A stretch of DNA of 64,000 nucleotides, from positions 22,664,872-22,728,871 of the forward strand of contig NC_080049.1 in the NCBI RefSeq assembly GCF_026212465.1, given 5' to 3'. The DNA comes from Amaranthus tricolor (taxonomy: Eukaryota; Streptophyta; Magnoliopsida; Caryophyllales; Amaranthaceae). Of this stretch, positions 12,401 through 23,458 are shown one piece after another (the first letter of the stretch is position 1; the number at the start of each line of letters is the position of its first letter). A program made the translations under genes and the position numbers. The notes below the pieces were generated by a model, which had not been told where the DNA came from, searched no databases, and worked only from the letters and a program-made list of their open reading frames with translations.

Positions 12401-13373
12401 TTGAAGCTATGCTATACAGGGTTAACTTTGATGCAGAAGTGAAATACCTAACAAAATCATTTGAAACCCTAGAGGTAATATTGCAGATATCTCCAACTTC
12501 AATCACAGAGTTTTTCTTTTCTAAAATAAAATACTTTACATGATTTCTGCATACTGATCAACAACTAAACATCATTTACAGGTAGCTTGTGAAGAACTGA
12601 AAAACAGCAGACTCTTCCTCAAACTCCTTGAAGCTGTTCTCCAAACAGGGAACAGGATGAATGCAGGAACAAATCGTGGAGATGTGAAGGCTTTTAAACT
12701 CGATACACTTCTTAAACTAGTAGACATCAAGGGAACAGATGGAAAGACTACATTACTCCACTTTGTGGTTCAAGAAATCATAAGGTCCGAAGGTATAGGA
12801 ACGGATGTCAATGCTCAAACACTTGACCAAATAAGCTCTACTAAGAAAGAAGAAGAGTTCAGGAAGCAAGGATTGCAGATAGTTTCAGGACTAAGTAGAG
12901 AGCTAGGCAGTGTAAAAAGTGCAGCTGGGATGGATTCAGACGTCCTAAGTAGCTACGTGTCAAAGCTAGAAATGGGCCTTGAAAAAGTCAAGTTGGTATT
13001 GCAACACGAGAAGCCAGATTCGCATGGAAGATTCTTCGAGTCCATGAAGAAGTTTCTAAAAGAAGCCGAGGATCAAATAGCCCGTGTCAAAGCACACGAA
13101 AGGAAAGCGTTGGCTCTTGTAAAAGAAGTGACACAATATTTCCATGGTGACACAGCAAAAGAAGAAGCACACCCTTTCAGAATCTTTCTCATTGTAAGAG
13201 ACTTCCTCTCTATTTTGGATAATGTATGTAAGGAAGTTGGAACAATGGAGAGTAGGAGCATGATGGGCACAGCTCGATCTTTTCGAATATCAGCATATGC
13301 ATCATTACCAGTCCTCACAAAGTATAATGTTAGAAGAGATGACAGTTCAGGAGACGAAGGAATGTCTTCATGA
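9455..13373 (+). CDS. Formin-like protein, class I (membrane-anchored actin nucleator)
   Basis: Exons as read: 9455-11028, 11113-11312, 12233-12474, 12582-13373, all bounded by GT-AG and joining in frame to about 935 aa. Domains in order: a signal peptide (about 1-23, [15 protein letters not shown]); a short proline-rich outer part with SSPPPD and PPPPPD (45-95); a transmembrane helix (about 114-136) followed by basic YKHRVK; a Ser-rich linker; an FH1 region with three long proline runs (about 345-430); and an FH2 domain from [10 protein letters not shown] (about 500) through [19 protein letters not shown] and [17 protein letters not shown] to near residue 900. Class I plant formins span the plasma membrane, touch the wall with the extensin-like part, and nucleate and bundle actin in the cytoplasm through FH2. 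The start is supported by the signal peptide. The gene looks intact. Which paralog of the AtFH1-type group it is cannot be decided by eye. Confidence 0.95.
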
Positions 13374-15378
13374 AACAACAGAATAATGCCATTCATATTC
13401 AAAGATGTAAATGAGTCAGACCATCAAATGAAAAGGGATAAAGAAAAGAGCAAATCTAGCTCAAGTGACCATTCATTTATTTCCCTATGAGAGGCAAGAA
13501 ATACATATAAGAAATTAAAGTATGTCGGTCAGGGAAAAGAAGATTCTTAAGAGGCATTGACAAGAATCAATTGACCCTATGGGGAAAATTATAGGAGCAT
13601 CTCCAGCATCATCTTCTGAAAAAGACCCACCAACTTCAGTGTATAAAATTGAGCATTTTTGAGCTTTAGCGGAAGCATTATACTGTAGACAGCTTTAGTC
13701 CTTTACTACAACCTACATTTTGGAATTATTATTCCCTGTAAAATATTTTGATACTTTCTGGTTTAATTTCCTACCAAATATCTTAATAAATGATACAACC
13801 GTCCGCATATTTTTTTAAATTAATTACACTTGCACATTAATGCTGTCATTATCATGAAGCTTTTTTTCTTGTTCAAGTCTAGCAAACAAGAGATGATGTG
13901 ATTGATTTTCCTATTTCCCATTGTTCTAGTTAGTACTCAAGTTTTTGGCCACAATGATGTAAAAGAGATTCGATCTATTCGTCATGCTACCACCATAGCA
14001 TATTTGCATGAGTCTACCATTAACACCTAAATATTTTAGATAGATAAATAATATAAAGGTGTAATTTTTATACATTAACCAAAAGCGGAAATTTTTTAAT
14101 TTTAACTTTCCTTTTAACATAATTCATGATTCACCACATTTTCAAACATTTTGTATGGTGGATCGTGGATGGTCTTCGCCCATTAAGGATTAATTTTGCA
14201 CAATGCAAGGGTGAAGTTAATTGTTAGCTATTTAAATAGTTATTACTTGTGGGTAATTGACTAGTTGTAGATATATGAAAGTAAATATTAGAAATTAGCA
14301 CCATTAATTAGTTGTGTAACATAATATATATTAAAGCACTATTTTAACCTAGTAATCCACTAATAAGTAATTATTTAAATTTGCAATACAAATTAAATAT
14401 GTCTATAAAGACATAAAGTAAGACACATATAATGATAAATTTGGGCGTTTACACGAGACATACGAGGAGAGTTAGTTGCACGCAAATACGATGAGTTAAA
14501 ATTAATTGGTATTAGGAGGTGTTGTCCATCAAACTTATATATTCTCTTCTTGTTCGATGTAAAATGGGTTACTTTTCCATAGACTAAACACTAGTTTACT
14601 GATCTAAATTTGGACAAACTTAGGTCTTCCTTTCGCTGTCCCCAAAAAACGAAAAGGTAAAAATTTGAGACATGAACCGGAAAATATGGGCAATCATGAC
14701 GATTTATGAAGAATTAATTGGTCTAAACTTTACTTGAGCATAGTGGTCGCCAAATGCTTGTGAAAATGACTGAGTGAGCAGCAAAAACAAAAGAGAAAAC
14801 AAATGTAGAAATTTGCATTTAAAGGACAAAATGATAAATGAAGTAAAAAATTACCAAACAAAATTAAAGAACCTACCGACACTGAGATTTGGAGAAAAAA
14901 ATTGCCGTCTTCTCTACTTTACTTGTAGCGCGAGTGGAACATTCAACAATTCACTGTATTTTGAACTTTGAAGCTACGTTACTTGACATCTTGAGAATAT
15001 TATTCTCTATTGTCAAATTATATCCCATACACTAAAACAAATTCTCTTAACAATCATCTTCAATTCATTATCGCATCTTGCCACATTTGAGCAATGATCT
15101 CTAAGTAAGATATTGAGTTTAATTATGCCTAGTATTCTTCTTTTCTTAACCTATTTTATAATTCTCCTAAAAAATAATCATTTTGAATTAGGTTATTGGC
15201 AAAAAGAAAATTAATACTTGGAGTGAAAAAGTAATTTACTCGATTATAATTGATTTTTAGTTACTAATTATAACTAATTTCTATTAATTGAAATTGATTT
15301 GTACTAATTAAAATTTTTTATTTAAACTCATTGCTTTTTAGTTATAAATTATAGATAAGTTGTATTGATTAAAACTTT
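13374..15378. other. Intergenic DNA downstream of the formin gene
   Basis: The first 400 bases probably hold the formin 3' untranslated region; AATAAA-like words occur near 13784. A stretch at about 14460-14580 (GAGGAGAGTTAGTTGCA .. GTTCGATGTAAAATGGG) is a diverged relative of repeat sequence at about 30520-30712. No further gene is seen. Confidence 0.5.
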
Positions 15379-15383
15379 GAAAG

Positions 15384-16365
15384 TGATACAAATATAGTAT
15401 CAAGGGTTAAGACTCCTACAAGGGACATGCATAAACAAGACATTACATTGGACTTGTCATCTACGCCAAATGCACGTGGGACACAAGGGGCTCCCACAGA
15501 TACTCCTCAACAATCACTCATGGACCCAAGAGCAAGTGACCAAGTCAAGGAAGCCCAATACGCCACGAAAATCAGTATCAAGGACTCAACAGAACAGACA
15601 GGACCCAAAAACAAAGGAACAGAGCTATCTGTCAAACAGCTGACCTTGGTGAACCGCCTGAGTTCAGACTGGAAGTACTTGGACCGGGAAGAAGGGTGGA
15701 ATGACATCTCACCACATGGGCCAAGCCATCAAGGGCCAAGAGTACTGCTGATTGGTGCACCAGGAAGCCTGTGGAACAAGCTAAAGGAGGGTCAGTCACC
15801 AGTTGGTAAAAGTCAGAAAAATGACTAAGTATAGGACTCTCTATATAGCCTTATGCATAGCCTTCTGTTTTGTTAGTTGATTACGTGTATTAGTTAGTTG
15901 CTTTGTAACGGCTAGTTTAGGATACAAAGCCTATAAATACATGGGCTCTCTCTGTAATAAAACACGCTTGAACATTGTTTGAATATCAATAATACTTGAG
16001 GTATTTTTCAGAAAAAGGATTTTTCTGAGTTTTGAAGTTTGTTTGCAAACTTCATCAAGGGTTGTGGAGCAACCTTTGGCCGAAGGGAATACAAGTTACG
16101 GAGTGATTTGGATTCTCAAAGGCACCTTGCAATCAAGGCTTTACAATCCTTGCATTGTACCTATCATTGTTTTAGTCAAAAGGCACGATCAAGGCCTCTG
16201 TTCACCATCATCAGAAAAACAAGAACTCAGTTCTTTGTATGTGTGTGCGAGTCTGTGTGTTAATTGATGAGTGTTTGAATGTTTGAGTGTGTTTCTGTTT
16301 GAATTAGTTAATCCATTTCAATCTTTACATTACAAAGAACATTCCTCGCCCTTGATTACGCATCA
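15384..16365 (+). repeat. 5' LTR of the Ty3/gypsy element
   Basis: 982 bp, TG...CA. It contains a clear TATA box (TATAAATAC, 15932-15940) and AATAAA at about 15957, so transcription and the R region start near 15960. The 133-aa frame at 15427-15828 lies inside U3 and is not a gene. Confidence 0.92.
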
Positions 16366-16368
16366 ACA

Positions 16369-16382
16369 TGGTATCAGAGCCC
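16369..16382 (+). other. Primer binding site (initiator tRNA-Met type)
   Basis: TGGTATCAGAGCCC sits three bases after the LTR end, matching the complement of the 3' end of plant initiator tRNA-Met. This is the usual minus-strand primer site for many plant LTR retrotransposons. Confidence 0.88.
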
Positions 16383-16708
16383 AGCCACGAATTGGGCAAA
16401 GGTAGCACATATTGACATTCTGAGGAAAGAGGTTTCATTGTTTCTGGGTTTGTCAAAGGAATAAGCGTCGGGCGATTTTGAAGCATCGTGGGAAAATTCA
16501 ATCATCATTGATTCCACGACATACAGGGAGTGATTCCTCCTATACATTTCATTTGTCATTCAATTGTTTACATAATTTCTTTTTCAGACACCAACACACA
16601 CGAATTCTCTGGATTTGTTGTTCTTGCATTTTCGATTTCCGCACTCATTTCATCAATATTTTTTGTCGTGCATTACTGGTTAAACTAGCTGTCTCTGGTC
16701 GAGTGGAT

Positions 16709-17575
16709 ATGACCATGGAGGAAAGATTTGGGATATTAGAAGAAAATATGAGAATAGTCATGTAGACTTTGAATCAATTAAGGATCGACAATCAACAGGA
16801 TAGAACATCAAACCCTAATTTGCGACCCTACGAGGATAGAACTGTTAAAATTGATATCCCTGAATTCGATGGACATTCCTATGACCCTGGGAAATATCTT
16901 GAATGGGAAGATCGAATAGATAACTACTTTGAATTCAAAAACACACCCCCAGATCAACAGTACAAATTAGCCAAGGTGAAATTGATTAAATCAGCTGCTA
17001 TTTGGCTTGAAGGAGTGCAGAAGCGTAGAGTCAGGGAAGAGAGGGGTAGGATTAACTCTTGGACCAAGTTAAAGAAACATATAAGAAGGAAATATGTTCC
17101 AACTACATACAAGCAGCAGCAATATGTTCAATTTAGTGCTTTAACCCAAGGGAGTAAGTCTGTGCAGGAGTACATCCATGAATGGAATAGGCTAAGTGTT
17201 CTTTGTGACATTAATGACCCCGAGGAGTTGAGAGTGAGCAAGTTCATAGCAGGACTGAGGGAGAACATTAGGCATCAACTGATGATCACACCTGACTTGA
17301 CTGTGCATTCAGCAGGGCTGCAAGCCATTAAGCTTGAGAGGTTTGCCAACAGATTCACCTATACACCAAAGCAAACCAGTAGAACCTATGCCCCTAGGAA
17401 TCCAAACACTACCACTGCACCTAAGAAAGACACTCAGAACAGTGGACAAAGAACCAACACAGTGAGGGGAGACCCACCTGCAAACCCAAAGGATGTAGTT
17501 TGTTTCAAATGCAATGGGAGAGGGCACTATAAGAGGGATTGTCCTAATGCTAGGGCCTTCACTATGAGAGAGTGA
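16709..17575 (+). pseudogene. Ty3/gypsy gag (capsid/nucleocapsid), broken
   Basis: Likely start at 16709 (MTMEERFGILEENM). An in-frame TAG at 16763-16765 cuts the frame 18 codons in; the same frame then runs on to 17575. The capsid part shows the retrotransposon gag core with WLEGVQ, WTKLKKHIRRKYVP and SVQEYIHEWNRLS. The nucleocapsid has one CCHC zinc knuckle (CFKCNGRGHYKRDC). A TGA at 17573-17575 separates it from the protease region, which continues in the same frame, so gag and pol were probably one long frame. Confidence 0.88.
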
Positions 17576-19219
17576 AATGACATTAGGCAAGACACCCGAC
17601 CCAAAAAGATTCTTGTTGCCAGGAATGGTCAGGAAGAAGAGATTTACCCCCCAACTTTGAGTGATGATGATGGCACCTATATAGAGGATGAAGAAGGGAA
17701 TAGACACAGATTTGAGGGAGACACAGAGGAGGAGGAAGATGAGGATCTGGAAAGGGTTTTGCTTGAGGAAGGGCACCTTAGTTTAGTCATTAGGAGGAGT
17801 TTCCACACCACAGCCTTAGCTAAAAGGTCTGACCAAAGAGAAAATATATTCCAAACAAAGTGCAAAATACAGGGGAAGGTATGTGACCTCATCATTGACA
17901 GTGGGGGTGAGTCCAATTGTGTGAGCAAACAGTTGGTGAATGAGCTGAACCTTGATATCAAACCCCACCCTCACCCCTATAAGTTGAAGTGGTTAGACAA
18001 CAAGGCTAGTGGAACAGTGAGCAAACAATGCTTAGTAAGCTTGACTTTGGGGACATATACTGATGAGGTGATGTGTGATGTTTTAGAGATGGATGCTTGC
18101 CACCTATTGCTAGGTAGACCTTGGCAATATGACAAGAAGACCACCCACAATGGTTATACCAACACATACACCCTTAAGCATAATGGGAAAAGAAAGGAGC
18201 TGGTACCCCTGCCCCCACATAAAGTTGTTCCCCCTAAACCATCCAAGGCACCCTTACACTTGATAACCAGAAGAGAGTGTGAGAGAGAGATTGAAAAGGG
18301 AAACGAGATGTATATTCTGATCACTAAGGAAGTGCAAGACACTACACCCATACCCCCTGAATTACAGAGTCTATTGGAGCAGTATAGTGATGTTTTTCCA
18401 AACGACCTACCACCTGGTCTACCTCCTGTGAGGGGTGTTGAGCACCAAATAGACTTAGTCCTAAGAGCCAGCTTGCCTAACAAGCCTGCCTATAGATCCA
18501 ACCCTAAGGAAACTAAGGAATTACAAAGGCAAGTGGATGAGTTAATGCAAAGAGGATATGTTAGGGAAAGCTTAAGCCCCTGTGCTGTGCCTACCCTGTT
18601 AGTGCCAAAGAAAGATGGCACATGGAGGATGTGCATAGACAGCCGTAGCATGAACAATATAACCATCAAGTATAGGTTCCCTATACCACGAATTGATGAT
18701 ATCCTGGATGAATTAGGAGGCTCAGAATGGTTTAGCAAAGTGGATCTCAGAAGTGGATATCACCAAATACGTATGAAACAGGGGGATGAATGGAAAACTA
18801 CATTCAAGACCAAGTATGGGCAGTATGAGTGGCTTGTGATGCCCTTTGGCTTGACTGGAGCCCCCAGCACTTTCATGAGGCTGATGAATGAGGTGCTTAG
18901 ACCCTTCTTAGGAAAATTCATAGTGGTTTACTTAGATGACATACTTGTTTACAGCAAGGGAATAACAGAACACTTAAGCCACCTCCAACAATTATTTGAA
19001 ATGCTGAGAAAACAGAGGCTTTATGCTAAGCTTGAGAAATGTAGTTTTCTCCTACATGAAGTGAGTTTCCTAGGCTATATTATAGGGAAGGAAGGAGTGA
19101 GGGTTGATCCTGCTAAGGTCCAAGCCATACAAGAGTTAACCCACACCCACCACCCTCACACAGGTGAGATCATTTCATGGTTTAGCCTCCTTCTACAGAA
19201 GGTTCATAAGGAATTTTAG
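17576..19219 (+). pseudogene. Ty3/gypsy protease and reverse transcriptase, broken
   Basis: In the gag frame after the TGA. There is an acidic linker, then a retropepsin-like aspartic protease with the DSG motif (IIDSGGESNCVS, near 17893) and LLLGRPW, then reverse transcriptase with FSKVDLRSGYHQIRM, MPFGLTGAPSTF and the catalytic YLDDIL (near 18930). A one-base frame break lies around 19135-19146. After it the true frame continues from about 19146 in the neighbouring frame, and the residues before the stop at 19219 are out of frame. Confidence 0.9.
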
Positions 19220-20465
19220 CTCTGTTTTAGCACCTGTAATAGAGTGTACTAAACAGGGGAGGTTTGAATGGACCCATGTTGCTCAAAGGGCTTTTGAAAC
19301 CCTCAAGGAGATGATGTGTAAGGCACCCATCTTAAAGCTACCTGACTTTACCAAGCCATTTGAGTTGGAATGTGATGCTAGTGGGGTAGGAATTGGGGCT
19401 TGATGCAGGAAGGAAGACCTATTGCTTTTTTCAGTGAAAAATTGAATCACAGCGGATTGAATTATTCCACATATGATAAGGAATTTTATGCCATTGTTAG
19501 GGCTTTTGAGCACTGGTCCCATTACCTCAGGATACAACCATTTGTCTTGCACACAGACCATGAATCCCTAAAGCACATAAACAGCCAACAGAAGCTAAGC
19601 AGCAGACATGCTCGATGGGTCGAATTTATGCAGACTTTTGATTTTTCAGCCAAGTATAAAGTAGGAAAAACCAATAATATAGCTGATGCCCTCAGTAGGA
19701 AGTACAATTTACTTGGGATAGTAGGATCTAGAATCTTAGGTTTTGAATTTATAAAGGATCAGTATTCTGTTTGCCCTGATTTTACTGAAATTTATCAGTC
19801 ATGTAGAGACAAACCTCAAGGCTTATTTAGTATTCACCAAGGCTTCTTGTTCAAAGGTAACAAATTATGCATACCTAGGCTTCCTCTCAGGACTGTTTTG
19901 GTGAAAGAAGTTCATGAAGGAAGCATAGCAGGCCATTTTGGAATCCAAAAAACCTTAGACATGCTAGCCAAACACTTCTACAGGCCTAAGATTCTTGGCA
20001 CAGTGGGAAAACATATTCTGAAATGTGAGAATTGTCTTAAGGCCAAAGTGACCTTTCACAAGGGAGAATACATACCCCTACCTGTTGCACACAAGCCTTG
20101 GGAGCACATTAGCATGGATTTTATAATGGCTTTACCAAAAACAAAGAGAGGCAAAGATGCCATCATGGTGGTTGTAGATAGATTTTCAAATATGTCTCAC
20201 TTTATAGCTTGCACTAAGGTGGTTGATGCTCAAAGCATTGCAAGGTTGTTCTTTGCTGATATAGTTAGGTTACATGGCATACCAAAAACCATTGTTTCAG
20301 ATAGGGACAGTAAGTTTCTCAGCTATTTTTGGAAAAGCTTGTGGAAGATGGTAGGCTCTAAGCTATTGTTTAGTACTGCCTACCATCCACAAACGGATGG
20401 CCAAACAGAGGTGACCAATAGAACCTTGGGCACCCTGCTCAGGTCCTTAATAAACAAGAATATCA
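19146..20465 (+). pseudogene. Ty3/gypsy RNase H and integrase, frame-broken and 3'-truncated
   Basis: RT thumb/connection and RNase H start ([24 protein letters not shown]) up to 19403, then a second frame break of a few missing bases. The frame resumes at 19401 with EGRPIAFFSEKLN, HTDHESLKHI and IADALSRK. Integrase follows: an HHCC zinc module (VHEGSIAGHFG .. CENCLKAK) and the catalytic core with MDFI, SDRDSKFLS and YHPQTDGQTEVTNRT. Family similarity stops after SLINKNI at about 20461-20470, where the foreign segment begins, so the C-terminal part is missing. Confidence 0.88.
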
Positions 20466-22063
20466 ATACCATTAAGATATCACTAAGACTTGCTAATTTC
20501 AAATGATTTCATCCAACTCCCAATAGCTCCAAATTTTACATTCTGACCAGAAACTTTTATGGCCATTTCGGACAGTTTAGAAAATTCAAATTAAAAATCC
20601 GACTTCACCGCTGCGTTTGGAACGCATCAATTACCTTGGGTACCAAATTTCATAATTTCTAGCATCCGATTACTATTTTTAATTATTTTAAGCGTTTTAA
20701 CGAGTTTTAAAACGCATCGGTTAAATAAAACAACAACGAAACACACCCAACACTCGGATCGGGACGCCACTACCGAGGCAGCAGCTGCTGTCCATAAATT
20801 CCTTCTACTTTAATTATTTTTATTTTTATATATATTTTTTTTCCTATTTAAATTATTTAATCCTTTTTAAATCTCCATACCAAAATACACCTAACCAAAA
20901 CCGAATTTACATTTTACTAAAATAAAACAAATAAAACCAAATCTCCTATCACACAACCACTTGATATTTCCACACATCTAACAATACATAAAATCCCATC
21001 AACAATCTAAACCATCATCAAAAACATAAAACTAGCAACTTAAGACATACTCATCCACAAGATCCTTCAAGAGCAATTAAAGTTTCATAAACCATGATAA
21101 TTAAATTAAATACTTGATTCTCTTATCAAATTAAAATTTTGTAGAGAATCATATATCATCATTTTTGAATCAAAACATATATATAAGGACAATCCTTTAA
21201 ACAAATCAAATTTTGTTAAAGGATTTATAAACTCATGGATACCTACATTACTTAATCCATACACTTAAAATTTCTTCTAACAAACTAAAATCTTGCTACA
21301 GAAATATAAATCATAAAATAAATCCATTTTTAACCTTTGAATAGATTTTATTCTTATAACAAATTTAAACTTTGTTAAAGAATGCAAATCAAGGAAAATT
21401 TTATATAATAGAAATAGGATTAGTAGAGAAAATTATATATAAAAGAATGTGTATTCAATCCTCCTAAAAATCATAGGATATCATCATACATAAAATATAT
21501 TTCACCTTAGAAATCTTATGAATAAGATTTATAATAACAATTTAAATAAACTTACCCCTTGAACAAAAGATTGAATTGAACAAACCAAAAGAATTTTTTT
21601 TTTCTTTAGGCAGCCGAAACCAAGAAGCAAGGAGGAGAAATTTTTCTGATTTTTTTTTATGTTTCAAGGGATGTTTAAAATGGTGATTAAAGATGCTTGA
21701 AATGCCTTGAGAATTAATGAAGAAATTAAGGACCCATCTTAAAAGCCGAATACATCATTTTGAGAGGAGTTACAAAAACTCCTCCCATACTCCCCAAGAC
21801 CGGCAGCCCCTTCCAACTCCCCACATATATTTTTTTTTAATTAATTAATTATTTAATTAATTGAGTAATTATTGTGTTATTATCACAATCGAAACAAAAC
21901 GTCATGCGATAAAATTCGTTACCGTTAAAATTAACCTACTTTGTTACTTATAATTAACTATGTAAAATAATATAATTTAATATCACTTATTTATTTTATT
22001 TTGTTATATTTTATTTTATTATATTTTATTTATTTTTAAACCCGATAAATTACGGGGTGTTAC
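20466..22063 (-). mobile_element. Foreign segment inside the Ty3 element, probably a partial LTR of another family in reverse orientation
   Basis: About 1.6 kb, AT-rich, no coding frames. Its right end reads CCCGATAAATTACGGGGTGTTACA. The reverse complement starts TGTAACACCCCGTAATTT, the typical start of certain plant Ty3 (Tekay/Del-like) LTRs. The left end shows no matching LTR terminus, and no target duplication was found at the two junctions. It therefore looks like an insertion followed by deletion, or recombination between two insertions, rather than one clean insertion. A related start (TGTAATACCCG) occurs at 36522. Confidence 0.55.
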
Positions 22064-22811
22064 AACAGAGCTATCTGTCAAACAGCTGACCTTGGTGAAC
22101 CGCCTGAGTTCAGACCGGAAGTACTTGGACCGGGAAGAAGGGTGGAATGGCATCTCACCACATGGGCCAAGCCATCAAGGGCCAAGAGTACTGCTGATTG
22201 GTGCACCAGGAAGCCTGTGGAACAAGCTAAAGGAGGGCCAGTCACCAGTTGATAAAAGTCAGAAAAATGACTAAGTATAGGACTCTCTATATAGCCTTAT
22301 GCATAGCCTTCTGTTTTGTTAGTTGATTACGTGTATTAGTTAGTTGCTTTGTAACGGCTAGTTTAGGATACAAAGCCTATAAATACATGGGCTCTCTCTG
22401 TAATAAAACACGCTTGAACATTGTTTGAATATCAATAATACTTGAGGTATTTTTCAGAAAAAGGATTTTTCTGAGTTCTGAAGTTTGTTTGCAAACTTCA
22501 TCAAGGGTTGTGGAGCAACCTTTGGCCGGAGGGAAGACAAGTTACGGAGTGATTTGGATTCTCAAAGGCACCTTGCAATCAAGGCTTTACAATCCTTGCA
22601 TTGTACCTATCATTGTTTTAGTCAAAAGGCACGATCAAGGCCTCTGTTCACCATCATCAGAAAAACAAGAACTCAGTTCTTTGCATGTGTGTGCGAGTCT
22701 GTGTGTTAATTGATGAGTGTTTGAATGTTTGAGTGTGTTTTTGTTTGAATTAGTTAATCCATTTCAATCTTTACATTACAAAGAACATTCCTCGCCCTTG
22801 ATTACGCATCA
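22064..22811 (+). repeat. 3' LTR of the Ty3/gypsy element, 5'-truncated
   Basis: 748 bp matching 15618-16365 of the 5' LTR without indels and with about nine substitutions, mostly transitions, by eye. It ends GCATCA directly before the GAAAG duplication. The first 234 bp of the LTR are missing and replaced by the foreign segment. Confidence 0.93.
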
Positions 22812-22962
22812 GAAAGTAATCGAGTTTTATAAATTGTAGCTAATTATTATTGATTTTTATTGATTTTTGTTTACTAAAATTGAATTTTACTTATTGCTTA
22901 TTTATTAAGGTGGACTAAACATGGTCTTAATTATGTTAGGTCCAAGATCCTCATTTTAATTG

Positions 22963-23220
22963 CTTCTTCCATTCTAATTTACTTGTACTAAAATAAATTT
23001 TTGCACTATTCATTATTTAAAGTATTTTGTATATAGCAAGTATTATACGAGAAAAAAACATAGTCATGTGGTATCTTGTTTTATTCATCTCGTCCCATAT
23101 TTTTATAATATTAAATTTTTATAATTTTTAATTATTTTAAACTCTAAATACAAACAATTCGACAAACGCATTAAAATGCAAAAAGTGTTTAAATGCAAGT
23201 AAATAAGAACGCAGAAAGTA
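22963..23220. mobile_element. Stowaway-family MITE, reverse orientation
   Basis: The ends CTTCTTCCATTCTAATTTACTTG and AGTAAATAAGAACGCAGAAAG are inverted relatives. The core (GCACTATTCATTATTTAAAGT, TAGTCATGTGGTATCTTG) is the reverse complement of the core shared by 6526-6784, 7058-7240 and 32076-32322. Diverged; boundaries approximate. Confidence 0.5.
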
Positions 23221-23458
23221 TAACTCATAATAAAGTCAAAGATTGTATGTGATATGGTCAAACTCAGGTCAAAGATATACCATAAAATAGTCAAGTTCAA
23301 ATGCTCAGTTTTTGATCAAATATCAGCATGTTTCATCAACTATCACTATTATAATTACCCTCAAAAATTCAAATGAAGTAAGTTTACAAGTCATAAAAAG
23401 TCTACAAGTTTTTTAAAACTCTTTGAATCTCTGTCTGACTTAATTATAATGGAGTTTT

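Larger units (their letters stand above)
15384..22811 (+). mobile_element. Ty3/gypsy LTR retrotransposon, recent but defective and rearranged
   Basis: The element begins TGATAC and ends GCATCA and is flanked by a perfect 5-bp target duplication GAAAG (15379-15383 and 22812-22816). Order: 5' LTR, tRNA-Met-type primer site, gag, protease, reverse transcriptase, RNase H, integrase. The order RT before integrase makes it Ty3/gypsy. The 3' part of integrase, any chromodomain, the polypurine tract and the first 234 bp of the 3' LTR are absent. In their place is an unrelated segment of about 1.6 kb (20466-22063). The two LTRs differ by about nine substitutions over the shared 748 bp, by eye, so insertion was recent, yet gag-pol carries two in-frame stops and two frame breaks. 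It cannot move on its own. Confidence 0.93.

Noticed and set aside
12046..12543. 165-aa open frame overlapping the formin
   Set aside because: Its first 62 residues are intron read-through; only the part from 12233 on is formin exon 3 in the same frame.
15427..15828. 133-aa open frame that looks like a hydrophilic protein
   Set aside because: It lies inside the 5' LTR (U3) of the Ty3 element, and its 3' part recurs in the 3' LTR. It is LTR sequence read as protein.
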